Source: Victivallaceae bacterium
GTDB lineage: Bacteria; Verrucomicrobiota; Lentisphaeria; Victivallales; Victivallaceae
Assembly (NCBI GenBank): GCA_028709805.1
Contig: JAQUTL010000028.1
Span: 1-34,978, forward strand
Direction of reading: 5' to 3'
Length of the DNA: 34,978 nt
Below the pieces are notes generated by a model that saw only the letters and a list, made by a program, of their open reading frames with translations, had not been told where the DNA came from and ran no database searches. Below are positions 1 to 7,547 of this stretch, piece after piece (position 1 is the stretch's first letter; the number at the start of each line of letters is the position of its first letter). The position numbers were made by a program, and so were the translations under genes.

Positions 1-2
1 GG

Positions 3-668
3 CAAATTTTGTTTCCCAACGCTTATAGCAAACTTCGCGCATGTAAAAATCCTCCTTGTTACACGTTGAAGGATAATTTACACGAACAAAACATCAGTCA
101 CAAGATGGCCCTGACTGACCGCTTACTGGTCAATCTGGATGTGTCCGGCAATTTGACCGGCGAATACCCGAAGCCGCTCATCATCACGGAAACGCCCGAA
201 GCCACCGCCGCGCTGAAAGAGATTCAATCGGAATGCGACAGCCGATACAAGTTCTTCGAAGCAAGGAACGAGGGCGCGGCTATGGCGCTCTGGGCCCGCG
301 CCCACGAGAAAATCTGCAAGCTGGCGATGCTCCACGGCATCAGCACGAACGTGTACAGCCCCGTTATTTCGGAGAAGTCCGTTAAATGGGCGTGGAAATT
401 CGTCGATCACCTGACCCGGCGAATGCTCTACATGGCCGATGCATACGTTTACGAAAATGTGTTCGACGAGAAATGCCAGCGCGTCCTGCGTTTTCTGGAT
501 GAGGCTGGCGGAGCGATGGGGCACAGCGCATTGCTTCGAAAATCAAGGGAATCGTTCGATGTTTTCAAGAAAATCATCGACACGCTTCACGAAAACGGCT
601 CCGTCGATATCGAAATCGACAGGGGCAGAACAAAACCATCCAAGATTTACCGGCTTCTGGGGAGATAA
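3..668 (+). CDS. C-terminal part of a DUF3987-like phage replication protein (5' end not in window)
   Basis: The frame is open to the left edge, so the gene may begin outside the window. An ATG at 105 (MALTDRLL) is the first plausible internal start but has no clear Shine-Dalgarno sequence. The C-terminal 170 residues look like the tail of DUF3987/YfjI-type primase-helicase proteins: a helical segment with ARAHEKICKLAMLHG, then WAWKFVDHLTRRML, and a terminal winged-helix-like region ending SKIYRLLG. No Walker motifs are present, so the ATPase part is outside the window or lost. The first 30 residues look poorly conserved and may be chance open frame if the gene is a truncated remnant. Family-level assignment is by pattern recall; whether it is partial or broken cannot be decided here. 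Confidence 0.5.
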   Translation, partial: QILFPNAYSKLRACKNPPCYTLKDNLHEQNISHKMALTDRLLVNLDVSGNLTGEYPKPLIITETPEATAALKEIQSECDSRYKFFEARNEGAAMALWARAHEKICKLAMLHGISTNVYSPVISEKSVKWAWKFVDHLTRRMLYMADAYVYENVFDEKCQRVLRFLDEAGGAMGHSALLRKSRESFDVFKKIIDTLHENGSVDIEIDRGRTKPSKIYRLLGR

Positions 669-676
669 ATCTCCCC
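659..676 (+). terminator. Perfect hairpin over the stop codon of the first gene
   Basis: Stem GGGGAGA (659-665), loop TAAA (666-669) and stem TCTCCCC (670-676). The loop holds the TAA stop of the preceding gene. There is no T-run after it, so it is not a classic intrinsic terminator; mRNA 3'-end stabilisation or attenuation is more likely. Confidence 0.4.
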
Positions 677-947
677 GGATAATGGATAAGGCACATTTTC
701 AGCGGATGGTTTTGCCGGAGAAAATGCAATACTTTTTGCGAACTTGTGAAATATCCCGTGAACTATCTTTTTGAAAAGAGAGAACTAATATGAGGTAATA
801 ATATATATATTCTTTCTTTTTAGAGATAATTCAATAGTTCCAGACATGTCTCGCAATTCTTCTAAAAGTCTGTGCGCGTATATAGAGCCTGGAATTTATG
901 GAAGATTCTGTTCCACCATTCAAAACAACAACCGAAAGGACTTCACC
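677..947 (+). promoter_or_regulatory. A+T-rich intergenic region with probable promoter
   Basis: No gene is seen in these 271 bases. The stretch 730-860 is much richer in A+T than its surroundings, including a TAATAATATATATAT run near 797. A 7-bp inverted pair, GAACTAT (760-766) and ATAGTTC (834-840), flanks this core. A promoter for the small zinc-site gene and HNH gene is likely here, but no single -35/-10 pair stands out. Confidence 0.35.
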
Positions 948-1148
948 ATGTGTGAAAACAAAGACCCCGAACCCGAAATCTGTTCAAATTGCAAATTCAG
1001 CGACCCGTATCGCTCCGACAACCTCAATTTCTGCCGTCGGCATGCGCCGCGGTGCGGACTTAGCGACTCTCAACCGGCAATCCCCGACGATGCCGTGTGG
1101 CCGCTGGTGAAAGACAACGACTGGTGCGGTGAGTTCGAGGCTCAATGA
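948..1148 (+). CDS. Small phage zinc-site protein (66 aa)
   Basis: The start at 948 is chosen because GAAAGGA lies 7-8 bases upstream; longer in-frame starts begin inside the A+T-rich leader. The protein has CSNCKF near the N-terminus, then FCRRHAP and a C-terminal WPLV...DWCGEFE. The CxxC plus later Cys/His pattern and the closing D-W-C-G-E-F motif are typical of small phage proteins that probably bind one zinc ion. Function is unknown. The stop overlaps the start of the HNH gene by four bases (ATGA), so the two are probably translated together. Confidence 0.65.
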   Translation: MCENKDPEPEICSNCKFSDPYRSDNLNFCRRHAPRCGLSDSQPAIPDDAVWPLVKDNDWCGEFEAQ

Positions 1149-1594
1149 ACTGGCGGGCAATCCACGGATTGCCTCGGTATGAAGCCTCTGACACCGGCCT
1201 CATCCGCTCCAAGGCGCGGTCGATCACCATCACGCTCAACGGCAGGCGCGTCCGCAAGGTCGTTCCCGGCCGTCTGCTGGCGCAATCGCTGATGACGCTG
1301 AACGGTCAGCCGCATTACGCCACGGTGAAAGCAGATGGTCGAACGCTCTACGTTCACCGGCTTGTCGCCATGGCGTGGCATTCCGACACATATTTTGATG
1401 GAGCCGAGGTCAATCACCTGAACGGCAACCGCCGCGACAACAGGGCTGACAACCTCGAATGGACGAGCCACCGGCAAAATATCCTCCATTCCTACTGGAC
1501 GCTCCACACGCTCCGTAAACGCCCGCAAACGGGGAGCGGACGCCGTCTCGAATACGGTCGGCGCAAGGCATGGCATCCGGTCGGAGGCGCGTAA
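1145..1594 (+). CDS. HNH endonuclease with NUMOD4 domain
   Basis: A 149-residue protein. Residues 2-22 (NWRAIHGLPRYEASDTGLIR) are a NUMOD4 motif, normally a DNA-binding module of homing-type nucleases. Residues 70-78 (VHRLVAMAW) and 89-106 (VNHLNGNRRDNRADNLEW) form the HNH_3 nuclease core, with H71, N90-H91, N95 and N103 in the expected places. It starts by ATGA overlap with the upstream zinc-site gene. In phages this family covers free-standing homing endonucleases and, less often, packaging-associated nickases. Its distance from the terminase (about 6 kb) favours a homing-type or general nuclease, but the repeat-rich non-coding region directly downstream leaves a packaging role open. Confidence 0.85.
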   Translation: MNWRAIHGLPRYEASDTGLIRSKARSITITLNGRRVRKVVPGRLLAQSLMTLNGQPHYATVKADGRTLYVHRLVAMAWHSDTYFDGAEVNHLNGNRRDNRADNLEWTSHRQNILHSYWTLHTLRKRPQTGSGRRLEYGRRKAWHPVGGA

Positions 1595-2141
1595 CGGCAT
1601 ATCCGGGGTGAAGGTCGTCTAACGGCGATATTTCGCCAAACCACAAGATATATGTAAATCCAACGGGAAGATTACAGCGGACACCCCTACATACAGGGGG
1701 GGTATCGAATCGTCACGTCCGTCACTTTCCGGCTGTCCCGGCGAATGCCGGACGGAATCCGTCACTTTTTCTCCGAAACGGCACGCCATCAGACGCGTTT
1801 AGAGGTATCATAGACGCGCGATAGCGCCGAATCGGGTCCGGACCCGTCCAAAGTCGCGAAATAGCCGAAAAGGGGGCTAAAAATCGAATGGTTCCCCCTT
1901 AAGTCGTTGATACTGAGGGCGGCGGAAGGACTCCGGCTGTTAAGCAGAGTTTCCGCATTGGTCCGCATGTTGATTATCAAGATGTTATGCTAAAACAGGA
2001 GACCATCGGAATATGGACGAAAATGGCTCGCAAATGGGGCGAAATCGCCCTGTTTCGATGCGATGCGGAATGCATCCAGCGCTTGCGCCCAGCCCTGCCA
2101 AAACGCGCGGAAACGCGAGCGTTGGCGTTTCCACAACGGGA
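1595..2141. other. 547-bp non-coding region with repeats and hairpins
   Basis: No convincing gene on either strand; stop codons are frequent and open frames are short. Visible elements: hairpin CCCCT-ACATAC-AGGGG (1684-1699); the 11-mer TCCGTCACTTT twice, at 1718-1728 and 1758-1768 (40 bp apart), with hairpin CCGGC-GAAT-GCCGG (1738-1751) between; and the inverted pair AAGGGGG (1870-1876) and CCCCCTT (1894-1900). It separates the HNH gene from the convergent ATPase gene. It could hold a packaging site, attachment site or origin, or the remains of a decayed gene. Confidence 0.4.
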
Positions 2142-3326
2142 TCAGAAGGAATCCCAAGCGCGAACATCGATCCCGTTTCGGGTGTACGATTCGTTGCCAC
2201 CGTAGCAGAGCATTCCATGACTGTCGCCGGAAAGTTTCCGCCAGTAATCAAGCCCCTCGAACATACTGCTGTTGACAGTCTGACCGGATTTGATTTCAAC
2301 CGGGAACAGGGATTCACCATCTTCGATCATCAGGTCGACTTCATGCCCTTGGGAATCACGCCAGTAATACAGCGGCGGTTCGATTCCGGAATTCATGCAG
2401 GTCTTGACCGTCTCGGAAACGATGTATGTTTCGAAGATAGCTCCGCGCTGGCTGTGAAGAGTGAGTGCTTCAGCGGAGCGGATGTTCAGCAGATAGCAGA
2501 CCAGCCCTGTATCGTAGAAATAAAGTTTCGGGCTTTTGATCAGACGCTTATTGAAATTCTTCTGGTGCGGTCGCAGCAGGAATACCACGTAACTCGCAAT
2601 CAGCAATGAAAGCCACCGTTTGGCGGTAACCGGTGAAATTCCGGCATCTGTTGCAAGAGAATCCATATTGAGTATTTGTCCGGTGCGTCCCGCGGCAAGC
2701 CGGAGGAACTTTTCAAAGGTGTCAAGGTCACCGACGTTGACGAGTGTCCGGACATCCCGTTCAAGATAGCTTTGCGTATATTGGGCAAGCCAATTGGTCG
2801 GATTGATTTTACGGTCATAGATCGGGGGATAACATCCTCGATAGATTTGTTCAAAGGCATTTCCTGTTGAGGCGGTTGGAGCTTCCCATGATTTGATGCC
2901 GAAAATATCCCGGTTCGGCAACCCGGTCAGTTCCCGGTGTGACAGCGGGAGCAATTTCATGATCGCGCAACGACCGGCCAGCGATTGGCTGATGGCATCC
3001 TGAAGGTGAAAGTTTTGAGAACCGGTCAGAATGAATTCTCCCATTCTTTTTCTTTCATCCGCAAGCACCATGATGTAACTGAACAAATCAGGAGTCCGCT
3101 GAACCTCATCCAGTATGACGGGCTTTTTAAATTGCGCAAGAAAGCCGTTAGGGTCTTCTATGGCAAACGCCCTTGTATCGGGTTTTTCCAAATTGACATA
3201 TGCGTAATCAGGAAAGAGTTCCCGGCATAGTGTTGTCTTCCCGGATTGCCTTGGCCCGGTGACCGCAACAATCGGGTATTGGGTTGCAGCCTCCTTGATA
3301 TACGAGCTTAAATGTCTTTGAATCAT
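2142..3326 (-). CDS. AAA-type ATPase with C-terminal DUF4143 domain
   Basis: A 394-residue protein on the reverse strand with a good ribosome site (GGAGGC, then ATG after about 4-5 bases). Walker A is GPRQSGKT (residues 24-31), Walker B is ILDEVQ (71-76), and LTGSQ is the sensor-like strand. The C-terminal half is the DUF4143 domain, ending with a EVDLMIE...PVEIKSG block that resembles the PD-(D/E)xK fold, though catalysis is unproven. These ATPases are common solitary genes in anaerobic gut bacteria and are often scattered by transfer; their role is unknown. Orientation and lower G+C than its neighbours suggest an independently acquired gene (moron). It has its own promoter region at its 5' side. 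Confidence 0.85.
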   Translation of the reverse strand: MIQRHLSSYIKEAATQYPIVAVTGPRQSGKTTLCRELFPDYAYVNLEKPDTRAFAIEDPNGFLAQFKKPVILDEVQRTPDLFSYIMVLADERKRMGEFILTGSQNFHLQDAISQSLAGRCAIMKLLPLSHRELTGLPNRDIFGIKSWEAPTASTGNAFEQIYRGCYPPIYDRKINPTNWLAQYTQSYLERDVRTLVNVGDLDTFEKFLRLAAGRTGQILNMDSLATDAGISPVTAKRWLSLLIASYVVFLLRPHQKNFNKRLIKSPKLYFYDTGLVCYLLNIRSAEALTLHSQRGAIFETYIVSETVKTCMNSGIEPPLYYWRDSQGHEVDLMIEDGESLFPVEIKSGQTVNSSMFEGLDYWRKLSGDSHGMLCYGGNESYTRNGIDVRAWDSF

Positions 3327-3365
3327 AGTCGCCTCCGATCAGTTAATCCTTGTAAATATAACATC

Positions 3366-3454
3366 TAAAGTTAGAATTGCAAGATTTTTTCTTTCAGAAA
3401 ACGAAAATTCGGTATAAAATCGTCGGCAACACGTTCTTTGCAAATCTAACTTCA
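3366..3454. repeat. Inverted pair of a 17-bp motif (operator candidate)
   Basis: Position 3366-3382 read on the reverse strand is TTGCAATTCTAACTTTA; position 3438-3454 on the forward strand is TTGCAAATCTAACTTCA. They match at 15 of 17 bases and face each other across 55 bp. The left copy covers the -35 element of the predicted ATPase promoter. A protein binding both copies could loop or block both divergent promoters. Confidence 0.5.
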
Positions 3455-3493
3455 AATGTTGCTTTTGCAAGGAATGTATTAGAACCCACAATT

Positions 3494-3524
3494 CGCTATT
3501 TCAAAATCATGCTTTCAAATAGCG
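3494..3524. repeat. Perfect 8-bp inverted repeat upstream of the methyltransferase gene
   Basis: CGCTATTT (3494-3501) and AAATAGCG (3517-3524) with a 15-base spacer, ending 25 bases before the ATG at 3550. It lies in the 5' leader, so it may be an operator or an mRNA hairpin affecting translation. Confidence 0.45.
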
Positions 3525-3549
3525 TACAAATCCCCAAGAAAGGAAACGT

Positions 3550-4785
3550 ATGAAAATCATGAACATGAAACTCTCGGACATCCGCCCTTACGAGCAGAAT
3601 CCGAGGTTCAACGACGACGCGGTCGACGCAGTCGCCGGGAGCATCAAGGAGTTCGGCTGGCAGCAGCCCATCGTCGTCGACCAGGAGCATGTCATCATTG
3701 TCGGGCATACCCGTCTGAAAGCGGCGGAGAAGCTGGGACTGACCGAAGTGCCGGTGCTGGTCGCCGACAATCTTTCGCCCGAACAGGTGAAAGCCTACCG
3801 CATCGCCGACAATAAGACCGGCGAAATCGCGGAATGGAATTGTGACCTGCTCCCGGTTGAAATCAAGGAATTGCAGGATGCGAATTTTGACCTGTCACTG
3901 CTGGGATTCGACACGGATGAACTGGATCGGCTGCTGAACGGCACATCCGCCGACGAGGTCGCGGACGGCGAAACCGAACCGGACGCCGTGCCGGAAGTAC
4001 CGGAGGAAGCCGTCAGCCATCGCGGTGAGATATATCGGCTGGGCGAACATCTGCTCTTGTGCGGAGATTCCACGAAGCCGGAGGACATTGCCAGACTGAT
4101 GGGCGAAGAGAAAGCCGATCTGTATCTGGTCGACCCGCCGTACAATGTGGCGTTGACCGGGAGCAATGGCCTTACGATTCAGAACGACAATATGGCGGAC
4201 GGCAAATTCCGTGAATTTCTGACGGCGGCGTTCCGTTGCGCGTCGGATTCGCTTGAGCCGGGAGCGTCGTTCTACATCTTCCATTCGGATTCGGAATCCA
4301 GCAATTTCCGGCTGGCGGCACGGGACACCGAACTGGAGGTTCACGAGACGCTCTACTGGATTAAAAACAGTTTTGTGCTTGGCCGCTTCGATTACCATTA
4401 CCAGAGCGAGAGCTGCCTTTACGGCTGGAAGCCGGGAGCGCCGCACAAATGGTATTCCGACCGCTGCCAGTGCAATCTGCTGAACTTCGACAAGCCGAAG
4501 CACAACGACGTGCATCCGTCGATGAAGCCGGTGGAGATGCTGGTCTACCTTGTTCAGAACTCTTCCAAGCGCGGTGAAACGGTACTGGACAATTTCGGCG
4601 GCAGCGGTTCGACGCTGATTGCCTGCGAGCAGACCGGACGCAAGTGCCGCATGATTGAACTGGACGAAAAATACTGCGATGTCATTCGGCGTCGCTGGGC
4701 TGAATTCAAACATGGCGAAGGATGCGACTGGCAGTCGCTGACTGCCGCCGTCAATAAGGAGAAATCCGATGCTGAAAACATCTGA
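3550..4785 (+). CDS. ParB-like domain fused to N6-adenine DNA methyltransferase
   Basis: A 411-residue protein. Residues 1-110 are a ParB N-terminal/sulfiredoxin-like domain with GHTRLKAA at 52-59. Residues about 157-395 are a class-beta DNA methyltransferase: catalytic DPPY at 195-198, HPSMKP at 322-327 and the SAM-binding FGGSGS at 349-354. Motif IV before motif I defines the order. The methyltransferase should transfer a methyl group from SAM to adenine N6 in DNA. This fusion is widespread in phages, where the methylation protects phage DNA or marks it; the ParB part probably helps DNA binding. No partner restriction enzyme is adjacent, so it is an orphan methylase. The next gene makes SAM and overlaps it by 17 bases. 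Confidence 0.9.
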   Translation: MKIMNMKLSDIRPYEQNPRFNDDAVDAVAGSIKEFGWQQPIVVDQEHVIIVGHTRLKAAEKLGLTEVPVLVADNLSPEQVKAYRIADNKTGEIAEWNCDLLPVEIKELQDANFDLSLLGFDTDELDRLLNGTSADEVADGETEPDAVPEVPEEAVSHRGEIYRLGEHLLLCGDSTKPEDIARLMGEEKADLYLVDPPYNVALTGSNGLTIQNDNMADGKFREFLTAAFRCASDSLEPGASFYIFHSDSESSNFRLAARDTELEVHETLYWIKNSFVLGRFDYHYQSESCLYGWKPGAPHKWYSDRCQCNLLNFDKPKHNDVHPSMKPVEMLVYLVQNSSKRGETVLDNFGGSGSTLIACEQTGRKCRMIELDEKYCDVIRRRWAEFKHGEGCDWQSLTAAVNKEKSDAENI

Positions 4786-5791
4786 ATGGGTTTCGCTTGG
4801 CCATCCCGATAAAATGGCTGATTTCATTTCGAGCTATCTGCTTGACCGCTATCTGGAAAAAGACCCGCTGACGCGGTATGCGGTCGAGGTGCAAATCAAA
4901 GGACCGTGGGTGACGCTGGGCGGCGAAATCACCAGCAAGGCGCAGTTTTCGGAAGAGAACTTTGTGACGTTCGTCCGGGCGGCGGTGGAGCAAATCGGAT
5001 ACACGTCCGCATATCAGAAACGCTGGGGAAAAGAAAACACCATCTGCTCCGACGATATCGTGGTGACTCCGCACATCACGACGCAGAGTCCCGATATCGC
5101 GCAGGGAGTGAATGCTTTCGGCTGGGGTGACCAAGGCGTATTTTTCGGCATGGCGGTCAATTCGCCGGAGACGGATTTCATGCCACGCGACTGGTGGCTG
5201 GCGCGTAAAATCGGGAAGCATCTTTTCGACAACCGCATCGCCGGACTGGATATCAAAACGCAGGTTACAATGGAGGATGACCGGATTGACGAGGTGGTCG
5301 TGGCGATTCCAATGACCGACCGGCATTACGATTACGACATTGCCAACGCGGTGAAATACTGCTGCGGAGGGAAATCCGATTACCGGTTTACACTCAACGG
5401 AACCGGACGCTATGTGAAGCACGGGCCGATTGCGGATTGCGGCACAACCGGACGGAAACTGGCGGTGGACTTCTTCGGAGGTAATTGCCGGATTGGCGGC
5501 GGGAGTCCATGGACCAAGGACGGCACGAAAGCCGACCTCACCTTGAATCTGCTGGCCAGAGCGAGAGCGCTTTCCTACATTGAGCATCACCCCGATTGCC
5601 CGGAGGTGCATTGCGCGATTTCATGCCGGATCGGCAGCCCGGAATTTCTCGTGGTATTCTTCGACGGACACATGAACCAACTGCTCCGCTACCGCGAAAG
5701 CGTGACGCCCGAGGAACTGATCAAGGAATTCCGCCTGCGCGAACCGCGATTTGCGAAAATGTGCAGGGACGGGTTGTTCTCGTGCTTGTAA
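4769..5791 (+). CDS. metK: Phage-encoded S-adenosylmethionine synthetase
   Basis: A 340-residue protein, shorter than the usual roughly 380-400. Family signatures are intact: GHPDKMAD near residue 12 (cf. GHPDKIAD), GDQGVFFGMA (ATP/methionine site), KTQVT, DCGTTGRKLAVDFFGG (cf. GLTGRKIIVD) and GGGSPWTKDGTKAD, which keeps the lysines of the triphosphate site. It should make SAM from ATP and methionine. The start has the strong site AAGGAG seven bases upstream and lies inside the methyltransferase gene, so the two are translationally coupled. A plausible job is raising the SAM supply for DNA methylation during infection. The shorter length reflects reduced loops rather than an obvious missing domain. 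Whether the enzyme is active is untested. Confidence 0.9.
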   Translation: MLKTSEWVSLGHPDKMADFISSYLLDRYLEKDPLTRYAVEVQIKGPWVTLGGEITSKAQFSEENFVTFVRAAVEQIGYTSAYQKRWGKENTICSDDIVVTPHITTQSPDIAQGVNAFGWGDQGVFFGMAVNSPETDFMPRDWWLARKIGKHLFDNRIAGLDIKTQVTMEDDRIDEVVVAIPMTDRHYDYDIANAVKYCCGGKSDYRFTLNGTGRYVKHGPIADCGTTGRKLAVDFFGGNCRIGGGSPWTKDGTKADLTLNLLARARALSYIEHHPDCPEVHCAISCRIGSPEFLVVFFDGHMNQLLRYRESVTPEELIKEFRLREPRFAKMCRDGLFSCL

Positions 5792-6015
5792 TCTTCACAT
5801 GGGCGGTCACGGCGGTGAGCCTGACGGGAACGGTTATGAACGTCCGGAAGAACATCTGGTGCTTCTATTTGTGGGGAATCGGCAATATCGCATGGCTGGC
5901 GTTCGACCTGTGGTCGGGACTGTTCAGCCGCGCGGTGCTGGATGCCGTCCAGCTGGCGTTCGCCATATGGGGCATCATCGCATGGGGCGGCAAAAAAACC
6001 GTCCGTGCAAACTAA
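5782..6015 (+). CDS. Small PnuC-like membrane protein
   Basis: Starts with GTG at 5782, overlapping the end of the SAM synthetase gene by ten bases, with AGGGAC upstream; a GTG at 5761 is an alternative. The 77-residue product has three hydrophobic stretches and the pattern T-W-x(4)-S-L-x-G-T, W-C-F-Y-x-W-G-x-x-N and A-W-L-A-F-D, resembling single repeats of the PnuC nicotinamide riboside transporter family. Short proteins of this kind are common in phages, where their role is not settled; lysis or small-molecule uptake are possible. It ends 3 bases into the convergent toxin-partner gene. Confidence 0.6.
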   Translation: MLVIFTWAVTAVSLTGTVMNVRKNIWCFYLWGIGNIAWLAFDLWSGLFSRAVLDAVQLAFAIWGIIAWGGKKTVRAN

Positions 6016-6200
6016 TTGGAAACCTTGGCGGTGGAACGTGAAGCTCTTTGTTTTCGGACAAGATATTTAGCGGAAACGACTTTCGGTCTTCCGTGCTTAT
6101 CTCCGACAACGGCCTTGTAGCCGAGTTTTGCTTTACGTTCCATTTCCTCGTCGACAGCAGCTTGCAAAGCATCGACGGCCTTTTTCATTTCATCGCTCAT
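6012..6200 (-). CDS. Small partner of zeta-like toxin (candidate antitoxin)
   Basis: A 62-residue reverse-strand protein with AAGGAG nine bases before ATG. Its start overlaps the end of the zeta-like gene by 11 bases, so it is the second gene of the pair. An N-terminal helix (DEMKKAVDALQAAVDEEMERK) precedes KLGYKAVVGDKHGRPKVVSA. That layout, a helix followed by LG-x-x-x-V-V...G+P-V, resembles the small proteins usually paired with zeta-type kinases in anaerobes. Antitoxin function is inferred from pairing only. The unusual order is toxin first, partner second. Confidence 0.55.
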   Translation of the reverse strand: MSDEMKKAVDALQAAVDEEMERKAKLGYKAVVGDKHGRPKVVSAKYLVRKQRASRSTAKVSN

Positions 6201-6783
6201 TTTTCAGAACTCCTTGCAAGATTGAAAATCGTTCGATGTTTTGAACTTCAATCGGCTGTCCGAACCGTTTTTCAAAGATGGAAACGATTTGATTTTGTGT
6301 ATTGTCAAGGCAAAGCGTATGGTCACAGACCTCGGCATAGTCAAACAGGTTCCGGATACTGCGCGGATATCGTCTTGCAATATCTGAAGGAGGAATATTA
6401 TGTCCGCCTTGCAAAACCCGTTGCTGAACTCTCATTGCGGAAAACTCCGCATTAGGAATGTAAAGGTAAACAAGAAATACTTCCCATCCGGCTTTTCGCC
6501 ATTCCGCGATTCGCGGTAGATAGCTTCGACCGGAAAGAGTGGTTTCAAATGCAAAGTCTTTTCTCAACGAGATTTTCTGTTCGAGTGTTTCCAGAAAAAT
6601 TCTACTGGCTTTCAGCAGACCGGCCTCAAAATTCAGCGGGGAAAGTCCCTTGGCAATCTCATCTGCGTTGATGAAATCATGACAGGACGCAATAAGCGGA
6701 AGATATTTCAGGGCAAAAGTAGTCTTACCGGCTCCATTAGGACCGGCCACTACATAGCACCGAGGTTTTTTTCCCGTTTTCAT
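6190..6783 (-). CDS. Zeta-toxin-like P-loop kinase
   Basis: The start at 6783 is chosen because CAGGAG lies 7 bases upstream; an upstream in-frame ATG at 6813 lacks one. The 197-residue product has Walker A GPNGAGKT (residues 14-21), FINADEIAKGLSP, FAFETTLSG and a later lid segment with RVxQRVLQGGHNIP and RRYPRS. These are hallmarks of the zeta_toxin family, whose known members phosphorylate UDP-N-acetylglucosamine and so block wall synthesis. Solitary zeta-like kinases of this group also occur and their targets are often unknown. A near-consensus promoter lies just upstream. Sequence is visibly more A+T-rich than the phage genes around it, which suggests separate acquisition. Confidence 0.8.
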   Translation of the reverse strand: MKTGKKPRCYVVAGPNGAGKTTFALKYLPLIASCHDFINADEIAKGLSPLNFEAGLLKASRIFLETLEQKISLRKDFAFETTLSGRSYLPRIAEWRKAGWEVFLVYLYIPNAEFSAMRVQQRVLQGGHNIPPSDIARRYPRSIRNLFDYAEVCDHTLCLDNTQNQIVSIFEKRFGQPIEVQNIERFSILQGVLKNER

Positions 6784-6816
6784 GCGTACTCCTGTTGATA
6801 CAATTACATCCAATGT

Positions 6817-6844
6817 AGTATATCATAAAGATGGATTTTTTCAA
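6817..6844 (-). promoter_or_regulatory. Near-consensus sigma-70 promoter for the zeta-like operon
   Basis: On the reverse strand: -35 TTGAAA (6839-6844), 16-base spacer, -10 TATACT (6817-6822). Each box is one base from consensus. It lies 34 bases before the chosen start at 6783, so the toxin-like pair probably has its own promoter. Confidence 0.6.
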
Positions 6845-6868
6845 CCCATCTTTTGTTTATTTCATCAT

Positions 6869-7468
6869 TCAGGCGAGCTGGAATTTTCCGCGCTGTTCAC
6901 TTTTGACGATGCGTGGATTTTCCTTGGTGGCGATTTCGCGGAAGATGCTGCCGTACAGCGTCTGCTCCGGTGTCTTGCAGGAGGTTGGAATCCAGTAGCC
7001 CTTTTCGATGGCTGATTTGACCATCTCACGGGTATTCAGCGGCTGTTCGCTGGTCTTGAGAACCTCTACCGCCGCATCCATCAGCGACATCTTTTTGACC
7101 GGCTTAACCGGAGCCGCGGATTCCGGAGCGGGGTTTTCAACCGCTTCGTCGCTCTCACCTTCGGACTCGTCGCAGGGGGCCGGGTAATCGATGCCGGGGC
7201 CATGGAGCGGCGCGGCGGCGAGTTCCGCGAGGGCGGTTTCCTCCGGCGTATGCGTGACCGCCGGAACTTCCGGCTGCCTCTCAATTTCCTTCCGTCCTGC
7301 GACCACGCGGACGAGCGAGGCAACCTTGAATTTCTTTCCGGTTGTCGCGCTCTGCACGATGTATCCGCCGTCCGGGAGGATTTCGCACACTGGCGCTTTG
7401 ATAATGTTCCGGCCGACTTTGACTTCCGCGATGCATCCGACTTCGATTTGCTTGATTTCTTCGTTCAT
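6869..7468 (-). CDS. HARE-HTH domain protein
   Basis: The start at 7468 (MNEEIKQIEVG) has GGAG six bases upstream; an earlier in-frame ATG at 7522 lacks one. Of 199 residues, about 6-55 form a small beta-rich domain (VGCIAEVKVG...GGYIVQSATTGKKFKVASL). A Pro/Glu/Ala-rich linker follows, then a C-terminal HARE-HTH winged helix (about 122-199: MSLMDAAVEVLK, LNTREMVKSAIEKGYW, TLYGSIFREIATKE, RGKFQLA). HARE-HTH domains occur in RNA polymerase delta, ASXL proteins and some restriction enzymes, and have been proposed to recognise modified DNA. Here it lies between two methyltransferase genes and reads away from the terminase block, so a regulator or modification reader is plausible. Function is inferred. 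Confidence 0.8.
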   Translation of the reverse strand: MNEEIKQIEVGCIAEVKVGRNIIKAPVCEILPDGGYIVQSATTGKKFKVASLVRVVAGRKEIERQPEVPAVTHTPEETALAELAAAPLHGPGIDYPAPCDESEGESDEAVENPAPESAAPVKPVKKMSLMDAAVEVLKTSEQPLNTREMVKSAIEKGYWIPTSCKTPEQTLYGSIFREIATKENPRIVKSEQRGKFQLA

Positions 7469-7547
7469 AGCATTCTCCACTGGTTGTTGGTTGCGAGCAT
7501 ATTCTTTGCTCTGCTCATACATAAGCGTGAGGTTGCATCTTAAGCGA

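Larger units (their letters stand above)
3327..3549. promoter_or_regulatory. Divergent promoter region between ATPase and methyltransferase genes
   Basis: This 223-bp A+T-rich gap separates two divergent genes. For the reverse-strand ATPase gene a promoter is visible: -35 TTGCAA (reverse strand, 3377-3382), 16-base spacer, -10 TATATT (about 3355-3360). The methyltransferase gene has the ribosome site AAAGG about 7 bases before ATG 3550. A TATAAA box near 3412 is a weaker candidate for the + strand. Confidence 0.45.

Noticed and set aside
2013..2609. Forward open frame across the end of the ATPase gene
   Set aside because: Mostly antisense to the conserved DUF4143 region, and its first 40 residues match nothing recognised. 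A decayed gene start cannot be fully excluded.
4769..5791. Host metK gene marking the edge of the prophage
   Set aside because: It overlaps the phage methyltransferase, is shorter than cellular enzymes and is followed by a phage-type small membrane gene, so it belongs to the phage.
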